Shown here one piece after another: positions 17,615-26,300 of a DNA stretch of 64,000 bases. Both the position numbers and the translations under genes were made by a program. How positions within the stretch are numbered: position 1 is the first letter of the stretch; every line of letters begins with the position of its first letter. This DNA is from Pyrinomonadaceae bacterium. Its GTDB lineage: Bacteria; Acidobacteriota; Blastocatellia; Pyrinomonadales; Pyrinomonadaceae. The notes below the pieces were generated by a model. That model made no database searches. It was not told where the DNA came from and was given only the letters and a program-made list of their open reading frames with translations. The stretch spans positions 1 to 64,000 of the forward strand of contig JACVRN010000016.1 of NCBI GenBank assembly GCA_014534425.1, written 5' to 3'.

Positions 17615-17800
17615 AAGAATGCACAAAAATTCTTAGCTTGAATCTTGATTGATGTTAAGCGCGCACTTTCTCTTTCATCGTCTCCCTTCAACATTTCGTG
17701 TCATACGCGCTTCATCTCGTGTTAAGATTCGCATCCATTCGTGGGGCGTGACCTGAAGGGAGCGCGGACTCCTCTTACTCCACATTAAAGCTTATCTTCT

Positions 17801-19363
17801 ATGAGCTTCTGGCAGAACGTTCAACAAGCGGCGGGCATGTCCGGCTACTTCTGGGTAGTGTTGGGATTTCTCGTGGCCGCTTTTGTGCTCTTCGCCCTTG
17901 TCCCTGCCGAGCGCAGGCGCGTTCGCGGCAGCGTCCTGTTGTTCGCGCTCTCTTTCGCAGGGATGCTGGCGGGCGGGACGCTCATGTCTTACGGGGCAGG
18001 CGAGCATGGGCCTGCGAGTCCTCTGAACACGGCCCTTCGCTGGACGGTGTGGCTCGCGCGCTTTATAGAAGCCGTCGCCATCATTAACCTGACGAGCGTG
18101 CTGCTCTTTGACGTGCTGCTCGATGCTATTCGGCTGAAGCCGCCGCGCATCATGCGCGACCTGCTGATTGCTTTCACTTATATAGTAGCCGCCATCACAC
18201 TGCTTTCTCAGAGCGGAGTTGACCTGACGGGCATCGTGGCAACCTCGGCAGTTATTACGGCGGTCGTGGGCTTTTCTTTACAGGACACCCTGGGAAACAT
18301 CATGGGCGGCATGGCGCTTCAGATGGAGCGCACGATTGGAGTCGGCGACTGGGTTCGCATAGACCAGCAGGAGGGAATGGTCAAGGAGATACGCTGGCGG
18401 CAGACCTCCATAGAGACGCGCAACTGGGACACAATCGTTATCCCGAACAGCGTGCTGATGAAAGGTCAAGTGACCCTGCTGGGCCGCCGCACAGGAAGCC
18501 CCCGCCAGCATCGCCAGTGGGTCTACTTCAACGTGGACTTTCGCTTTGCGCCCGTCGATGTCATTGACGCTGTGGAAAGAGCGCTTCAGGCCGAGCCGAT
18601 TCCGAACGTCGCGCTGGAGCCGAAGCCGCACTGCATCGTAGTAGATTTCATGGACAGCTATGCACGCTATGCCGCGCGCTACTGGTTGACGGATTTGGCG
18701 CTCACAGACCCCACGGATTCCGTCGTGCGCTCGCGCATCTACTTCGCGCTGCGCCGCGCAGGCATACGTCTCTCCATCCCTGCCCAGTCGCTCTTCATAA
18801 CGGAAGAGGACTCAAAGCGGCGCGAGCGCAAGCGCGATGAAGAGATAGAGCGTCGCCTTGAGACTCTCTCTCGCGTGGAGCTTTTCCAGTCGTTGACCGA
18901 TGAAGAGAGAAAGCAACTAGCCGCAGGCATGAGCGTCGTCCCCTTCGCGCGCGGCGAAGCCATTACCAGACAGGGCGCGGAAGCGCACTGGCTCTACATC
19001 ATGACGAAAGGCGAGGCGGAAGTGCGCGTCGCCGTCGACGGCAATCTCTCCAAGAAGGTTGCAACGCTTCATGAAGGAGACTTCTTCGGAGAGATGGGCT
19101 TGATGACGGGCGAGCCGCGAGCCGCAACTATCATCGCGCTCACGAGCGTCGAATGCTACAGGCTTGATAAAGAGTCTTTCCACGCGATTATCAGCAGCCG
19201 CCCGGAAATAGCCGAAGACATCTCGCACGTTCTGGCGCGTCGCCGCGTTGAACTGGACGCCGTGCGCCTCGGCCTCAACGAAGAGGCCAAACGCCAGCGC
19301 ATGAAGCACGCCCAGGGCGACCTCCTCCGCCGCATCACAAGCTTCTTCACACTTGAAAAATAG
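17801..19363 (+). CDS. MscS-type mechanosensitive channel with cyclic-nucleotide-binding domain
   Basis: A 520-residue protein with five or six hydrophobic segments in residues 15-165. The MscS pore helix and beta domain follow (VGFSLQDTLGNIMGGMALQMERTIGVGDWV..., about 160-280). A C-terminal cNMP-binding domain spans about 350-465, with FARGEAITRQGAEAHWLYIMTKGEAEV and GDFFGEMGLMTGEPRAATI (the phosphate-binding cassette with the expected Glu and Arg). Such fusions are known as bacterial cyclic-nucleotide-gated channels of the MscS superfamily. It probably opens on cyclic nucleotide binding rather than on tension. Confidence 0.92.
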   Translation: MSFWQNVQQAAGMSGYFWVVLGFLVAAFVLFALVPAERRRVRGSVLLFALSFAGMLAGGTLMSYGAGEHGPASPLNTALRWTVWLARFIEAVAIINLTSVLLFDVLLDAIRLKPPRIMRDLLIAFTYIVAAITLLSQSGVDLTGIVATSAVITAVVGFSLQDTLGNIMGGMALQMERTIGVGDWVRIDQQEGMVKEIRWRQTSIETRNWDTIVIPNSVLMKGQVTLLGRRTGSPRQHRQWVYFNVDFRFAPVDVIDAVERALQAEPIPNVALEPKPHCIVVDFMDSYARYAARYWLTDLALTDPTDSVVRSRIYFALRRAGIRLSIPAQSLFITEEDSKRRERKRDEEIERRLETLSRVELFQSLTDEERKQLAAGMSVVPFARGEAITRQGAEAHWLYIMTKGEAEVRVAVDGNLSKKVATLHEGDFFGEMGLMTGEPRAATIIALTSVECYRLDKESFHAIISSRPEIAEDISHVLARRRVELDAVRLGLNEEAKRQRMKHAQGDLLRRITSFFTLEK

Positions 19364-19393
19364 AAAAGCGAAGAAAAGGAAGTAGTAAATATT

Positions 19394-19451
19394 AAATGGT
19401 AAATAGTGAATAGACGAAGCGGCTCTTTCTATTTACCATTTACTATTCACT
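19394..19451. repeat. AAATGGTAAATAG palindrome
   Basis: AAATGGTAAATAG (19394-19406) is complemented at 19429-19441, and GTGAATAG/CTATTCAC units add to the stem. It lies directly upstream of the ribosome-binding site of 19475-20440. A sister element at 20437-20481 flanks the other side of the same gene. Confidence 0.8.
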
Positions 19452-19474
19452 TTCTTTGGAGGTTAAACCCGACA

Positions 19475-20440
19475 ATGTCGCTTGAGAGAGAAAAGAAGGG
19501 CCTGGAGTCCATGTGGTCTCTGGGGGGGCTGTCGTGGAAAGAGTTGGGCAAGCGCGTCTGGGGGCAGATGAACGAAGATGACCTCTGGGGACGCGCCGCT
19601 CAGCTTTCATACTACTTTCTGCTGGCGCTCTTTCCGCTTCTGATTTTCCTGACCTCCGTCATAGGCATCATCATGGGTTCGGGCACCGGCCTTCGCCACA
19701 GCCTCTTCAATTATCTGAGCCAGGTCATGCCGCCTTCTGCTTTCAAGCTGGTTGACGACACCATGTACGAGGTGAGCCGTTCGAGCGGCGGCGGCAAGAT
19801 TTCCTTCGGCATACTCGCCGCGCTCTGGGCCGCATCGAACGGCATGGGCGCAATCAGCGAATCTCTCAACGCCGCGTATAACGTGAAAGAGACAAGGCCC
19901 TACTGGAAGGCAAGGCTCTCGTCCATCCTGCTCACCATAGCCATAGCGCTTCTGACCATGACCGCGCTCGTGCTGATACTCTACGGCGGAACGATTGCGG
20001 AGAAGGTTGCGGCCAGCTACGGCTTCGGCGACCTCTTCACGGTGCTCTGGAAGATTTTGCAGTGGCCGATTGTGCTCTTCTTTATACTTCTCTCCTTCAG
20101 CCTCATCTACTTCTTTGCGCCCGACCTGAAGGATCAGGACTGGAAGTGGGTCACGCCGGGTTCTATGATTGGCGTGGGATTGTGGCTGCTGGTCTCGTTT
20201 CTCTTCCGAGTCTACCTGGACTTCTTCGATTCATACAGCGCCACCTACGGCTCACTCGGCGCTGTCATCATACTCATGCTCTGGTTCTACCTCACGGGCC
20301 TGGCTATCCTGATAGGCGGCGAGATTAATTCCGAGATAGAGAACGCCGCCGCACAAAAAGGCGCGCCCGACGCCAAGGAACGCGGCGAAAAAGCGCCGGA
20401 CGATAATGAGAAGAAAGGGAAGAAGAGAAGTAAAAAGTGA
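19475..20440 (+). CDS. YihY/virulence factor BrkB family membrane protein
   Basis: A 321-residue protein with six predicted membrane helices (for example FLLALFPLLIFLTSVIGIIMG, IALLTMTALVLILYGGTI, PIVLFFILLSFSLIYFFAPDL). It carries the YihY/BrkB features AAQLSYYFLLALFPLLIFL and SYSATYGSLGAVIILMLWFYLTGLAILIGGEIN. A Lys-rich cytoplasmic tail follows. The biochemical role of this family is not settled. The ATG at 19475 is preceded by TTGGAGG. It is flanked on both sides by the same type of palindrome. Confidence 0.92.
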   Translation: MSLEREKKGLESMWSLGGLSWKELGKRVWGQMNEDDLWGRAAQLSYYFLLALFPLLIFLTSVIGIIMGSGTGLRHSLFNYLSQVMPPSAFKLVDDTMYEVSRSSGGGKISFGILAALWAASNGMGAISESLNAAYNVKETRPYWKARLSSILLTIAIALLTMTALVLILYGGTIAEKVAASYGFGDLFTVLWKILQWPIVLFFILLSFSLIYFFAPDLKDQDWKWVTPGSMIGVGLWLLVSFLFRVYLDFFDSYSATYGSLGAVIILMLWFYLTGLAILIGGEINSEIENAAAQKGAPDAKERGEKAPDDNEKKGKKRSKK

Positions 20441-20481
20441 ATGGTAAATAGAAGAACCGTTTCGTCTATTCACCATTTACT
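20437..20481. repeat. second AAATGGTAAATAG-type palindrome
   Basis: AGTGAATGGTAAATAG (20437-20451) and CTATTCACCATTTACT (20466-20481) pair at 14 of 16 positions. It lies between two convergent genes (YihY and the response regulator) and may serve as their shared terminator. It belongs to the same repeat family as 19394-19451. Confidence 0.75.
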
Positions 20482-21127
20482 CGATTCTTATCAGCCCTAT
20501 GCGTATGGCGTAGCGTGTGAGTCCGGCCTTGTCGTGTATGTCCAGCTTTTCCATGATGTGGTTGCGGTGGCTTTTGACGGTCGTGGCGCTGATTCCGAGA
20601 AGGCTCGCCACTTCTTTTGAGGTGCGGCCTTCGGCTATGAGTTGCAGGACTTCGCGCTCGCGTGTGGAGAGGGGGCGTGTGCCGGAGCCTGCGCCCGTTT
20701 GCCCGTCAGACTTTCTGGTGCCGGTTGCTATAACGGAAACCGCGTCGCTTAAATAGACGTGCGAGCGCGTGCCCGTTCGCACGGCCTGTATGAGGTCGTT
20801 TGCCGCGCCGCTTTTGACTATGTAGCCGACCGCACCGGCCTTCAGCGTCTCTCTCACGTAAGTCGCGTCGGCGTAGTTGGACAAAACTATGATACGCGTG
20901 GCCGGACTCAACTCGCGTATGCGCCTGGTGGCCTCTACGCCGTTTAGCTCAGGCATGGCGACATCGACTATGGCGACGGCAGGCTTGAGAGTTGCGACCA
21001 GTTCCAGCAACTCTCGACCGTTTGAGCATTCCGCGACCACCTCGAAATCCGTTTCGTCACGCAGCAGGGCCGCTATACTTTTTCTCACAAGCTCGTGGTC
21101 GTCGGCCAGGATTATCGTTGTCTTCAT
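20477..21127 (-). CDS. NarL/LuxR-family response regulator
   Basis: A 216-residue protein. The receiver domain (1-120) has phosphoacceptor Asp55 in AIVDVAMPELNG and the conserved Lys in GAVGYIVKSGA. The C-terminal LuxR HTH (about 148-210) has LSTREREVLQLIAEGRTSKEVASLLGIS and TVKSHRNHIMEKL. It regulates transcription upon phosphorylation, most likely by the PAS kinase encoded 70 bases upstream on the same strand. Confidence 0.94.
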   Translation of the reverse strand: MKTTIILADDHELVRKSIAALLRDETDFEVVAECSNGRELLELVATLKPAVAIVDVAMPELNGVEATRRIRELSPATRIIVLSNYADATYVRETLKAGAVGYIVKSGAANDLIQAVRTGTRSHVYLSDAVSVIATGTRKSDGQTGAGSGTRPLSTREREVLQLIAEGRTSKEVASLLGISATTVKSHRNHIMEKLDIHDKAGLTRYAIRIGLIRIE

Positions 21128-21197
21128 GGCTCAGCTTTTAACTCGCAGCTTAAAAGTTTCAGGCCCACTCTTTCTGACGTGACGAATTCAAGAGACT

Positions 21198-23105
21198 CTA
21201 TTGCCTGCGCTCGGACGAAGTCGGGAACCTAAGCGTGACGGTCGTGCCTCTGCCTTTGACGGACGAGATGAGAAGCTGGCCGCCTATCATCTCCGCGCGC
21301 TCGCGCATGCTGACCAGCCCTATGCCGCTCATGGCCGCAGTGCTTTGTGTGTCAAAGCCGCGCCCGTCGTCCTCTATAGTGATAATCGCTTCCCCGTTAT
21401 CGCACTTGAAAATGACGCGGATGCGTTTTGCTTCGGCGTGACGCAGAGCGTTTGTGACGGCTTCCTGTATGATTCTGTAGATGGCGCTCTCAGTCGTGGG
21501 CGCGCAGCGCGGAAAGCCTCGCGCCACTTCCATCTCAAGCTCGACCTCGGAATTCTCGCCCACGTCATGCAGAAAGCCGCGCACGGCTTCGGTCAGACCG
21601 AAGTGCTCAAGCGCGGAAGGATGCAGCGTGTGCGCCATGTTGCGTAGCCCTTCCTGCGTCGATTGGGCTATCTGTCTAAGTTCGGCGAGTTCATTGCGTA
21701 CGTGGCCGTCGTCGCCGTTCTGCTCCAGGAATCTCTTTTCCAGTCGATGCAGGCGCACGGAAAGAGCCGTCAACGCCTGGCCCGCTTCGTCATGGAGCGT
21801 GCGAGAAATGCGGCGGTGCTCGTCCTCCTGAGCGGTCGTCAGACGGTCTGCCAGCCGGTGCAAAGCCTCTTCGGCCTGCTTGCGCGCGGTGATGTCCTCG
21901 ACCGTTCCTTCGTAATAGAGAACGTGGCCGCTCGCGTCTCGTATAGTGCGTGCGCTCTCGCGTACAGAGATGATTGTGCCGTCCCGCTTCGTCCATGATG
22001 ATTCAAGACCGATGATTAAATCCGCGCGCTCAAGCGAGGCTCGAAACTGCTCGCGCAGATAGTCAGGCTCGAACCCTTCCGTCTCAAGATTGCGCCGCGA
22101 AATCTCCTCAAAGGTTTTGTAGCCGAGCATGCGAATCAAGGTCGGGTTAGCCAGCAGTATTCGACCGTCCGGCGTGGTGCGGTAAAGACCTATGGTCGCG
22201 TTTTCAAAGAGGCTGCGAAAGCGCGCCTCGGATTCTCGCAGAGCCTCTTCGACGCGCTCGCGCTCGAGTATCTGCTCTTGCAGGACGCGGTTCGCTTCCC
22301 TCAACTCCGCCGTGCGGTCTGTGACGCTCAACTCCAACTCGTCGCGCGCACTACGCAGAGCCTCTTCGGCGCGCACGCGCTCCGTGATGTCCTGCGCGTG
22401 GCCTATGACATAAGAGGCGCGGCCTTCCTCGTCATAACGCATGTTGCGATACATCCAGATGCGCTCTTCGCCAGCGCGCGTGACTACGCGCATAAGGCCC
22501 TGGCCCGCGCGCTCGTGTTTGAGTTGCGCCAGGTAAAGTGGGACGCGCGAGCGCATCGCGGGAGCTATGAAGTCCGCGAAATCACGGCCCACCATCTCTT
22601 CCGGCCTGTAGCCGAGCATGCGCGCGGCGGCAGGGTTGACGGAAAGCAGCTCGCCCTTCATGTCGTGCGTGGAGATGAGGCCGAGGCTGTTTTCCACAAG
22701 GTCTCGGTAGAGTTTTTCGCTGGCGCGCAGCGCGTCTTCGGCGCGCGTCTGCTCCGTGACATCGCGCACGATGGCAAAGCCGCCTACTATCTCTCCCACA
22801 GTGTCGTAAAGCGGCGAATAGTGTCCCTCGTAAAAACCTTCTCTGCCGATTTGCGCGACCGTGTAGGGGCGTTTGTGCGTGATGCTGCTTGTGCCTTCCA
22901 GGGCTTCGTGAAAAAATTTGTCTTCGCCCGTTTCCCTGAGGAAAGGAAAGAGCTTGAAGGCGCAACGGCCAAGCACATCCTCCGCCTTCATCCCGGAAAT
23001 GCGCTCCATGGCCGGGTTCCAGAGGATGTAGCGACAGTCGCGGTCGAAAGCCAGTATGCCGTCCACGCTGCTGTTAATCAGGATTTCGTAGAACTCTTTC
23101 TGCAC
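21198..23105 (-). CDS. multi-PAS NarX-type sensor histidine kinase
   Basis: A 635-residue soluble protein. It has three PAS domains (about 1-115, 118-250 and 285-410) separated by coiled coil, then a HisKA_3 dimerisation/phosphoacceptor domain with His in ISRTLHDEAGQALTAL (about 438). An HATPase follows, with NALRHAEAKRI, IEDDGRGFD and SGIGLVSMRERAEMIGG. No transmembrane segment is seen, so it senses a cytoplasmic signal. I chose the GTG at 23105 with AAGGA eight bases upstream; an ATG at 23150 is in frame but has no such site. Confidence 0.9.
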   Translation of the reverse strand: MQKEFYEILINSSVDGILAFDRDCRYILWNPAMERISGMKAEDVLGRCAFKLFPFLRETGEDKFFHEALEGTSSITHKRPYTVAQIGREGFYEGHYSPLYDTVGEIVGGFAIVRDVTEQTRAEDALRASEKLYRDLVENSLGLISTHDMKGELLSVNPAAARMLGYRPEEMVGRDFADFIAPAMRSRVPLYLAQLKHERAGQGLMRVVTRAGEERIWMYRNMRYDEEGRASYVIGHAQDITERVRAEEALRSARDELELSVTDRTAELREANRVLQEQILERERVEEALRESEARFRSLFENATIGLYRTTPDGRILLANPTLIRMLGYKTFEEISRRNLETEGFEPDYLREQFRASLERADLIIGLESSWTKRDGTIISVRESARTIRDASGHVLYYEGTVEDITARKQAEEALHRLADRLTTAQEDEHRRISRTLHDEAGQALTALSVRLHRLEKRFLEQNGDDGHVRNELAELRQIAQSTQEGLRNMAHTLHPSALEHFGLTEAVRGFLHDVGENSEVELEMEVARGFPRCAPTTESAIYRIIQEAVTNALRHAEAKRIRVIFKCDNGEAIITIEDDGRGFDTQSTAAMSGIGLVSMRERAEMIGGQLLISSVKGRGTTVTLRFPTSSERRQ

Positions 23106-23210
23106 GCTTAAAATCCTTAAGGAGCGCGAACCGAGGGCGCGCTGGCACATATGGTTTTTTTAGAGGAAGCTAGTGGCGGCTCGCGCCCTCTAACGGGGCT
23201 TAATAATGCG

Positions 23211-23233
23211 AGAGCGATGACGGTCATCGCTCT
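23211..23233. promoter_or_regulatory. 11-bp-arm palindrome AGAGCGATGAC
   Basis: AGAGCGATGAC (23211-23221) and its exact complement (23223-23233) surround a single central G. It is in the 291-base gap between the divergent kinase and psuG genes, so it may be an operator or a hairpin; no T run follows. The rest of the gap holds nothing that I recognise. Confidence 0.5.
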
Positions 23234-23396
23234 AAAGATAGGTATAAGTAAAAGGCCCGGCGCGACGGATGCCGTTTCGGAGAATTCTGTAACACGCGCC
23301 GCTCGCCGGAAATCTATTTTATAGCAGATGTGGCCCAGGCGTTAAGCCAATCGGGAATGACGTGTGCTATTTTGTCTTCCATCTTTTTGAATACTT

Positions 23397-24302
23397 ATGT
23401 CCGAATCAAATCCATTTCGCATCAGCCGCGAGGTCACAGAGGCTCTGGCCGAAGGCCGCGCCGTAGTCGCTCTTGAATCCACGGTCATAGCGCACGGCCT
23501 TCCGCGCCCTTTGAATCTCGAAACGGCGCTCCGTCTTGAAGCGATTGTGCGCGAAGCTGGCGCTGTGCCTGCCACCATAGCCATCCTTGAGGGCATGCTC
23601 TCGGTCGGATTAACCGAGGCAGAGGTCAGGCACATTGCCGAAAGCGACAGGATTAAAAAGATAAGTCGCAGAGACCTCGCGCTGGCCTTGGCGGAAAAGT
23701 GGGACGGAGCGACCACGGTCGCCTCAACCATGTGGATTGCCCACAGGGCGGGCATCAGGGTTTTCGCCACGGGCGGAATCGGAGGCTGTCATCGAGGCTC
23801 GTTGCCGGACGTTTCGGCTGACCTGCCGGAGCTTGCGAGTACGCCTATGCTGGTCGTCTGTTCCGGCGCGAAGGTTGTGTTAGACCTGCCCGCCACACGC
23901 GAATGGCTTGAGACCTACGGTGTGACGCTTCTGGGTTATGGTGTGGAAGAGATGCCAGCCTTTTATTCGCGCACGAGCGGCCTCATGGTAGACGCGCGCG
24001 TGGACTCGCCCGAAGAAGTCGCGCGTGTGGCCGCAGCACAGCGTGCTCTCAAAATGGAAGGCGCGATTCTGGTCACTGTGCCTGTGCCAGTGGATGCGGA
24101 AGTGCCTGCGGCGCTCTTGGAAGAAGTGCTCGGCGCGGCGATTGACGAAGCGGAACGCGCAGGCATTAAGGGGCGAGAGTTGACGCCGTTTCTGCTCTCG
24201 CGCATGAGCGAACAGAGTGGCGGCGCAACGCTTCGAGCCAACATAGCGCTTCTTGAGAATAACGCTCGCGTGGCCGCTAGCGTTGCCCGCGCTTTGTCCT
24301 GA
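23397..24302 (+). CDS. psuG: pseudouridine-5'-phosphate glycosidase
   Basis: A 301-residue protein matching PsuG along its length: VALESTVIAHGLPRPLN near the start, then EGMLSVGLT, KISRRDLALALA, TTVASTMWIAHRAGIRVFATGGIGG and PAFYSRTSG. It cleaves pseudouridine-5'-phosphate reversibly to uracil and ribose-5-phosphate. The usual partner kinase PsuK is not seen next to it. The next gene on the strand is a methyltransferase 63 bases away, so it appears to be a stand-alone gene. Confidence 0.94.
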   Translation: MSESNPFRISREVTEALAEGRAVVALESTVIAHGLPRPLNLETALRLEAIVREAGAVPATIAILEGMLSVGLTEAEVRHIAESDRIKKISRRDLALALAEKWDGATTVASTMWIAHRAGIRVFATGGIGGCHRGSLPDVSADLPELASTPMLVVCSGAKVVLDLPATREWLETYGVTLLGYGVEEMPAFYSRTSGLMVDARVDSPEEVARVAAAQRALKMEGAILVTVPVPVDAEVPAALLEEVLGAAIDEAERAGIKGRELTPFLLSRMSEQSGGATLRANIALLENNARVAASVARALS

Positions 24303-24365
24303 AAAAGCTTCTTGGTTACACTCTCTTTATAGACAGCTTCAATTTATCAACGGAGAACAGGAAAG

Positions 24366-25391
24366 ATGACTACACAAGCCGCACAGCAGCCCCAGGGCGA
24401 ATTAGGCCCGGAGCAGCTTTTACAGATGAGCCTTTCTTTTACCCCTTCGCGCGTGCTCTCAAGCGCGCTGCAACTGGATGTCTTCTCGCACATCGCTGCC
24501 GGGAAACGAACCGCAGACGACGTTGCTAGCGCAGCCGGAGCGAACGCTCGCGCCATGCGTATGCTGCTCGACGCGCTTGCAGGACTTCAACTGCTCGTCA
24601 AGAAGAATGAGGGTTACGAGTTGACGCCCGCCTCGGAAAACTTTCTGGTGCGCTCAAGCCCTACGTACCTGGGCACCATGATGGAGAACGACCAGATATG
24701 GAACTCCTGGACGAATCTGACCGAAGTGGTTCGCACAGGTAAGCCCGTGCGCCTAGTCGAAGACCAAAGGGTCGCGGAAGATTTCTTCCCCATGCTGGTC
24801 AGAAGCCTTCATATCATGAACTCGGAGCCTGCGCGCCGTTTGGCCGAAGCCCTGGGCGCTGGCACAAGCTCTAACGGCTTGCGCGTAGTTGATGTTGCCT
24901 GCGGCTCCGGCGTCTGGGGCATAGCCATCGCGGAAGCAGACCGCAGTGCGCGCGTCACGGCGCAGGATTTTCCGGGCGTCTTCAACGTCACGCGCGAATT
25001 CGTCAAGCGTCACAACCTGGAAGACCGCTTCGATTATCTGCCCGGCGACCTCAAGGAAGTGGACTTCGGAGAAGAGCGTTACGACCTGGCTATCCTCGGC
25101 AACATAGTCCACTCGGAGGGCGAGCGCTCTTCGCGCGACCTCTTCAAGCGGCTTCATAAAGCGCTGGCCCCGGGCGGTCGCATAGCCATTCTTGAGATGG
25201 TACCGAACGACGAGCGAACCGGCCCGCCTTTCGCGCTCCTCTTCGCGCTCAACATGCTCGTCAACACGGAAGAGGGCGGCACCTACACGCTGGCCGAATA
25301 CACAGACTGGTTGAAGACGGCGGGCTTCTCCCGCGTAGAGACCGCAGACATTGGCTCTCATTCACCGGCCATCATAGGAATCAAAGAGTAA
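24366..25391 (+). CDS. SAM-dependent O-methyltransferase, family 2 type
   Basis: A 341-residue protein. The N-terminal dimerisation winged helix (about 20-100) includes VLSSALQLDVFSHIAAGKRTADDVASAAG. The Rossmann methyltransferase domain includes VVDVACGSGVWGIAIAEADRSARVTAQDFP (motif I) and LAILGNIVHSEGERSSRDLFKRLHKALAPGGRIAILEMVPND. This is the acetylserotonin/plant O-methyltransferase-like architecture, used on small aromatic or polyketide substrates. The catalytic His is plausibly the one in NIVHSEG. The substrate is unknown. Confidence 0.88.
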   Translation: MTTQAAQQPQGELGPEQLLQMSLSFTPSRVLSSALQLDVFSHIAAGKRTADDVASAAGANARAMRMLLDALAGLQLLVKKNEGYELTPASENFLVRSSPTYLGTMMENDQIWNSWTNLTEVVRTGKPVRLVEDQRVAEDFFPMLVRSLHIMNSEPARRLAEALGAGTSSNGLRVVDVACGSGVWGIAIAEADRSARVTAQDFPGVFNVTREFVKRHNLEDRFDYLPGDLKEVDFGEERYDLAILGNIVHSEGERSSRDLFKRLHKALAPGGRIAILEMVPNDERTGPPFALLFALNMLVNTEEGGTYTLAEYTDWLKTAGFSRVETADIGSHSPAIIGIKE

Positions 25392-25405
25392 GGAAGGGTA
25401 AAGGT

Positions 25406-25675
25406 ATGAGCCAGAATTGCACGCATCTGTCCGAAGTTCAGAACGTCGCCCCGCGCACGCCTGAGGGCTGCGAGGAATGTTTGAAGATGGGCGATAGGTG
25501 GATGCACTTGAGATTGTGCGAGACCTGCGGCCACGTGGGCTGCTGCGATTCTTCCAAGAACAAGCACGCGACCAAGCACTTTCACGCCACACGCCACCCC
25601 ATAATCAAATCCCTTGAGCCGGGCGAAGAGTGGGGCTGGTGCTACGTGGACGAACTCTTCTTCGAGAAGCTTTGA
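25406..25675 (+). CDS. UBP-type zinc finger domain protein
   Basis: An 89-residue protein containing CTHLSEVQNVAPRTPEGCEEC, LRLCETCGHVGCCDSSKNKHATKHFHATRHP and GEEWGWCYVDE, an intact UBP-type (ZnF-UBP) zinc-binding module. In eukaryotes this domain binds the C-terminus of ubiquitin; in bacteria its role is unclear. Here it forms a whole stand-alone protein. It lies 14 bases after the methyltransferase gene and is probably co-transcribed with it. Confidence 0.9.
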   Translation: MSQNCTHLSEVQNVAPRTPEGCEECLKMGDRWMHLRLCETCGHVGCCDSSKNKHATKHFHATRHPIIKSLEPGEEWGWCYVDELFFEKL

Positions 25676-25689
25676 AGCGAAGGAAGAAA

Positions 25690-25763
25690 TTAACAGGGAT
25701 GGACAGGATAAATAGGATAAAAAGAGAAAGAGTCTCTTCTTCTTTATCCTGTCCATCCTGTTT
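25690..25763. repeat. ACAGGATGGACAGGATAAA palindrome
   Basis: Units GGATGGACAGGATAAA (left, from 25697) and TTTATCCTGTCCATCC (right, 25742-25759) are complementary. The left arm carries an extra AGGATAAA copy. It belongs to the same family as 3691-3770. It follows the UBP gene and precedes the Rrf2 promoter. Confidence 0.8.
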
Positions 25764-25777
25764 GAAACTTGCTGAGC

Positions 25778-25817
25778 TTGACAATCGTTCATTTGTAACT
25801 ATAATTGTTACTAATAC
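25778..25817 (+). promoter_or_regulatory. sigma-70 promoter with overlapping palindromic operator for the Rrf2 gene
   Basis: TTGACA (25778-25783), a 16-base spacer and TATAAT (25800-25805) form a near-consensus promoter. Overlapping the -10 box is GTAAC-tataatt-GTTAC (25796-25812), an inverted repeat suited to a dimeric regulator. Autorepression by the adjacent Rrf2 protein is the simplest reading. Confidence 0.75.
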
Positions 25818-25835
25818 TGAAGCAGTTTAAGGTAC

Positions 25836-26276
25836 ATGCCAGCCAACAGCCGTTTCGCCATTGCCGTTCACATTCTGACACTGATGGCGCGTGCCGACGC
25901 AAAGCCTTTGAAGTCGGATGAAGTGGCTTGCAGCGTCAACACCAATCCGGTCGTCATACGACGCATCCTCTGCGCGCTCTCTAAAGCCGGGCTGGTGGTT
26001 TCGCAGACGGGGGCTTCCGGCGGCTCGCGCCTTGCCATGAAGCCCAACCAGATAACGCTTCTTGCGGTCTATCGCGCAGTGGACGCGGGCGACGTTTTCG
26101 CGCTTCACCCGCAGCCGCCGAATGCCAAGTGTCCCGTCGGCATGAATATAGAAGGAGCGCTCGACAGAATCCTTGACGAAGTCGAGCAGGGCGTGGAGCG
26201 CGTGCTGGAAAAAATTACGATTGAGAAAGTCTTGAGGTCTATAGAGCCGCGAGGCAGCGCACGCCGCGCCTCGTAA
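25836..26276 (+). CDS. Rrf2-family transcriptional regulator
   Basis: A 146-residue protein with the Rrf2 winged helix: RFAIAVHILTLMARADAKPLKSDEVACSVNTNPVVIRRILCALSKAGLVVSQTGASGGSRLA (residues 5-67). A dimerisation helix follows. Only scattered cysteines are present (two or three, not the three-Cys IscR cluster), so it is closer to the YwnA/NsrR-lacking-cluster type and may sense redox state through thiols. Its own operator overlaps the promoter. Thioredoxin follows 24 bases downstream, which supports a redox link. Confidence 0.9.
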   Translation: MPANSRFAIAVHILTLMARADAKPLKSDEVACSVNTNPVVIRRILCALSKAGLVVSQTGASGGSRLAMKPNQITLLAVYRAVDAGDVFALHPQPPNAKCPVGMNIEGALDRILDEVEQGVERVLEKITIEKVLRSIEPRGSARRAS

Positions 26277-26300
26277 CGCATAAAAGAAGGAAAGGAAATT

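Noticed and set aside
22278-23111. 277-codon plus-strand frame opposite the PAS kinase
   Set aside because: Antisense shadow. The minus strand encodes clear PAS and kinase domains and a coherent operon with the regulator.
3691-25763. The palindromic repeats as CRISPR arrays
   Set aside because: They are single palindromes with loops and no regularly spaced direct repeats with unique spacers.
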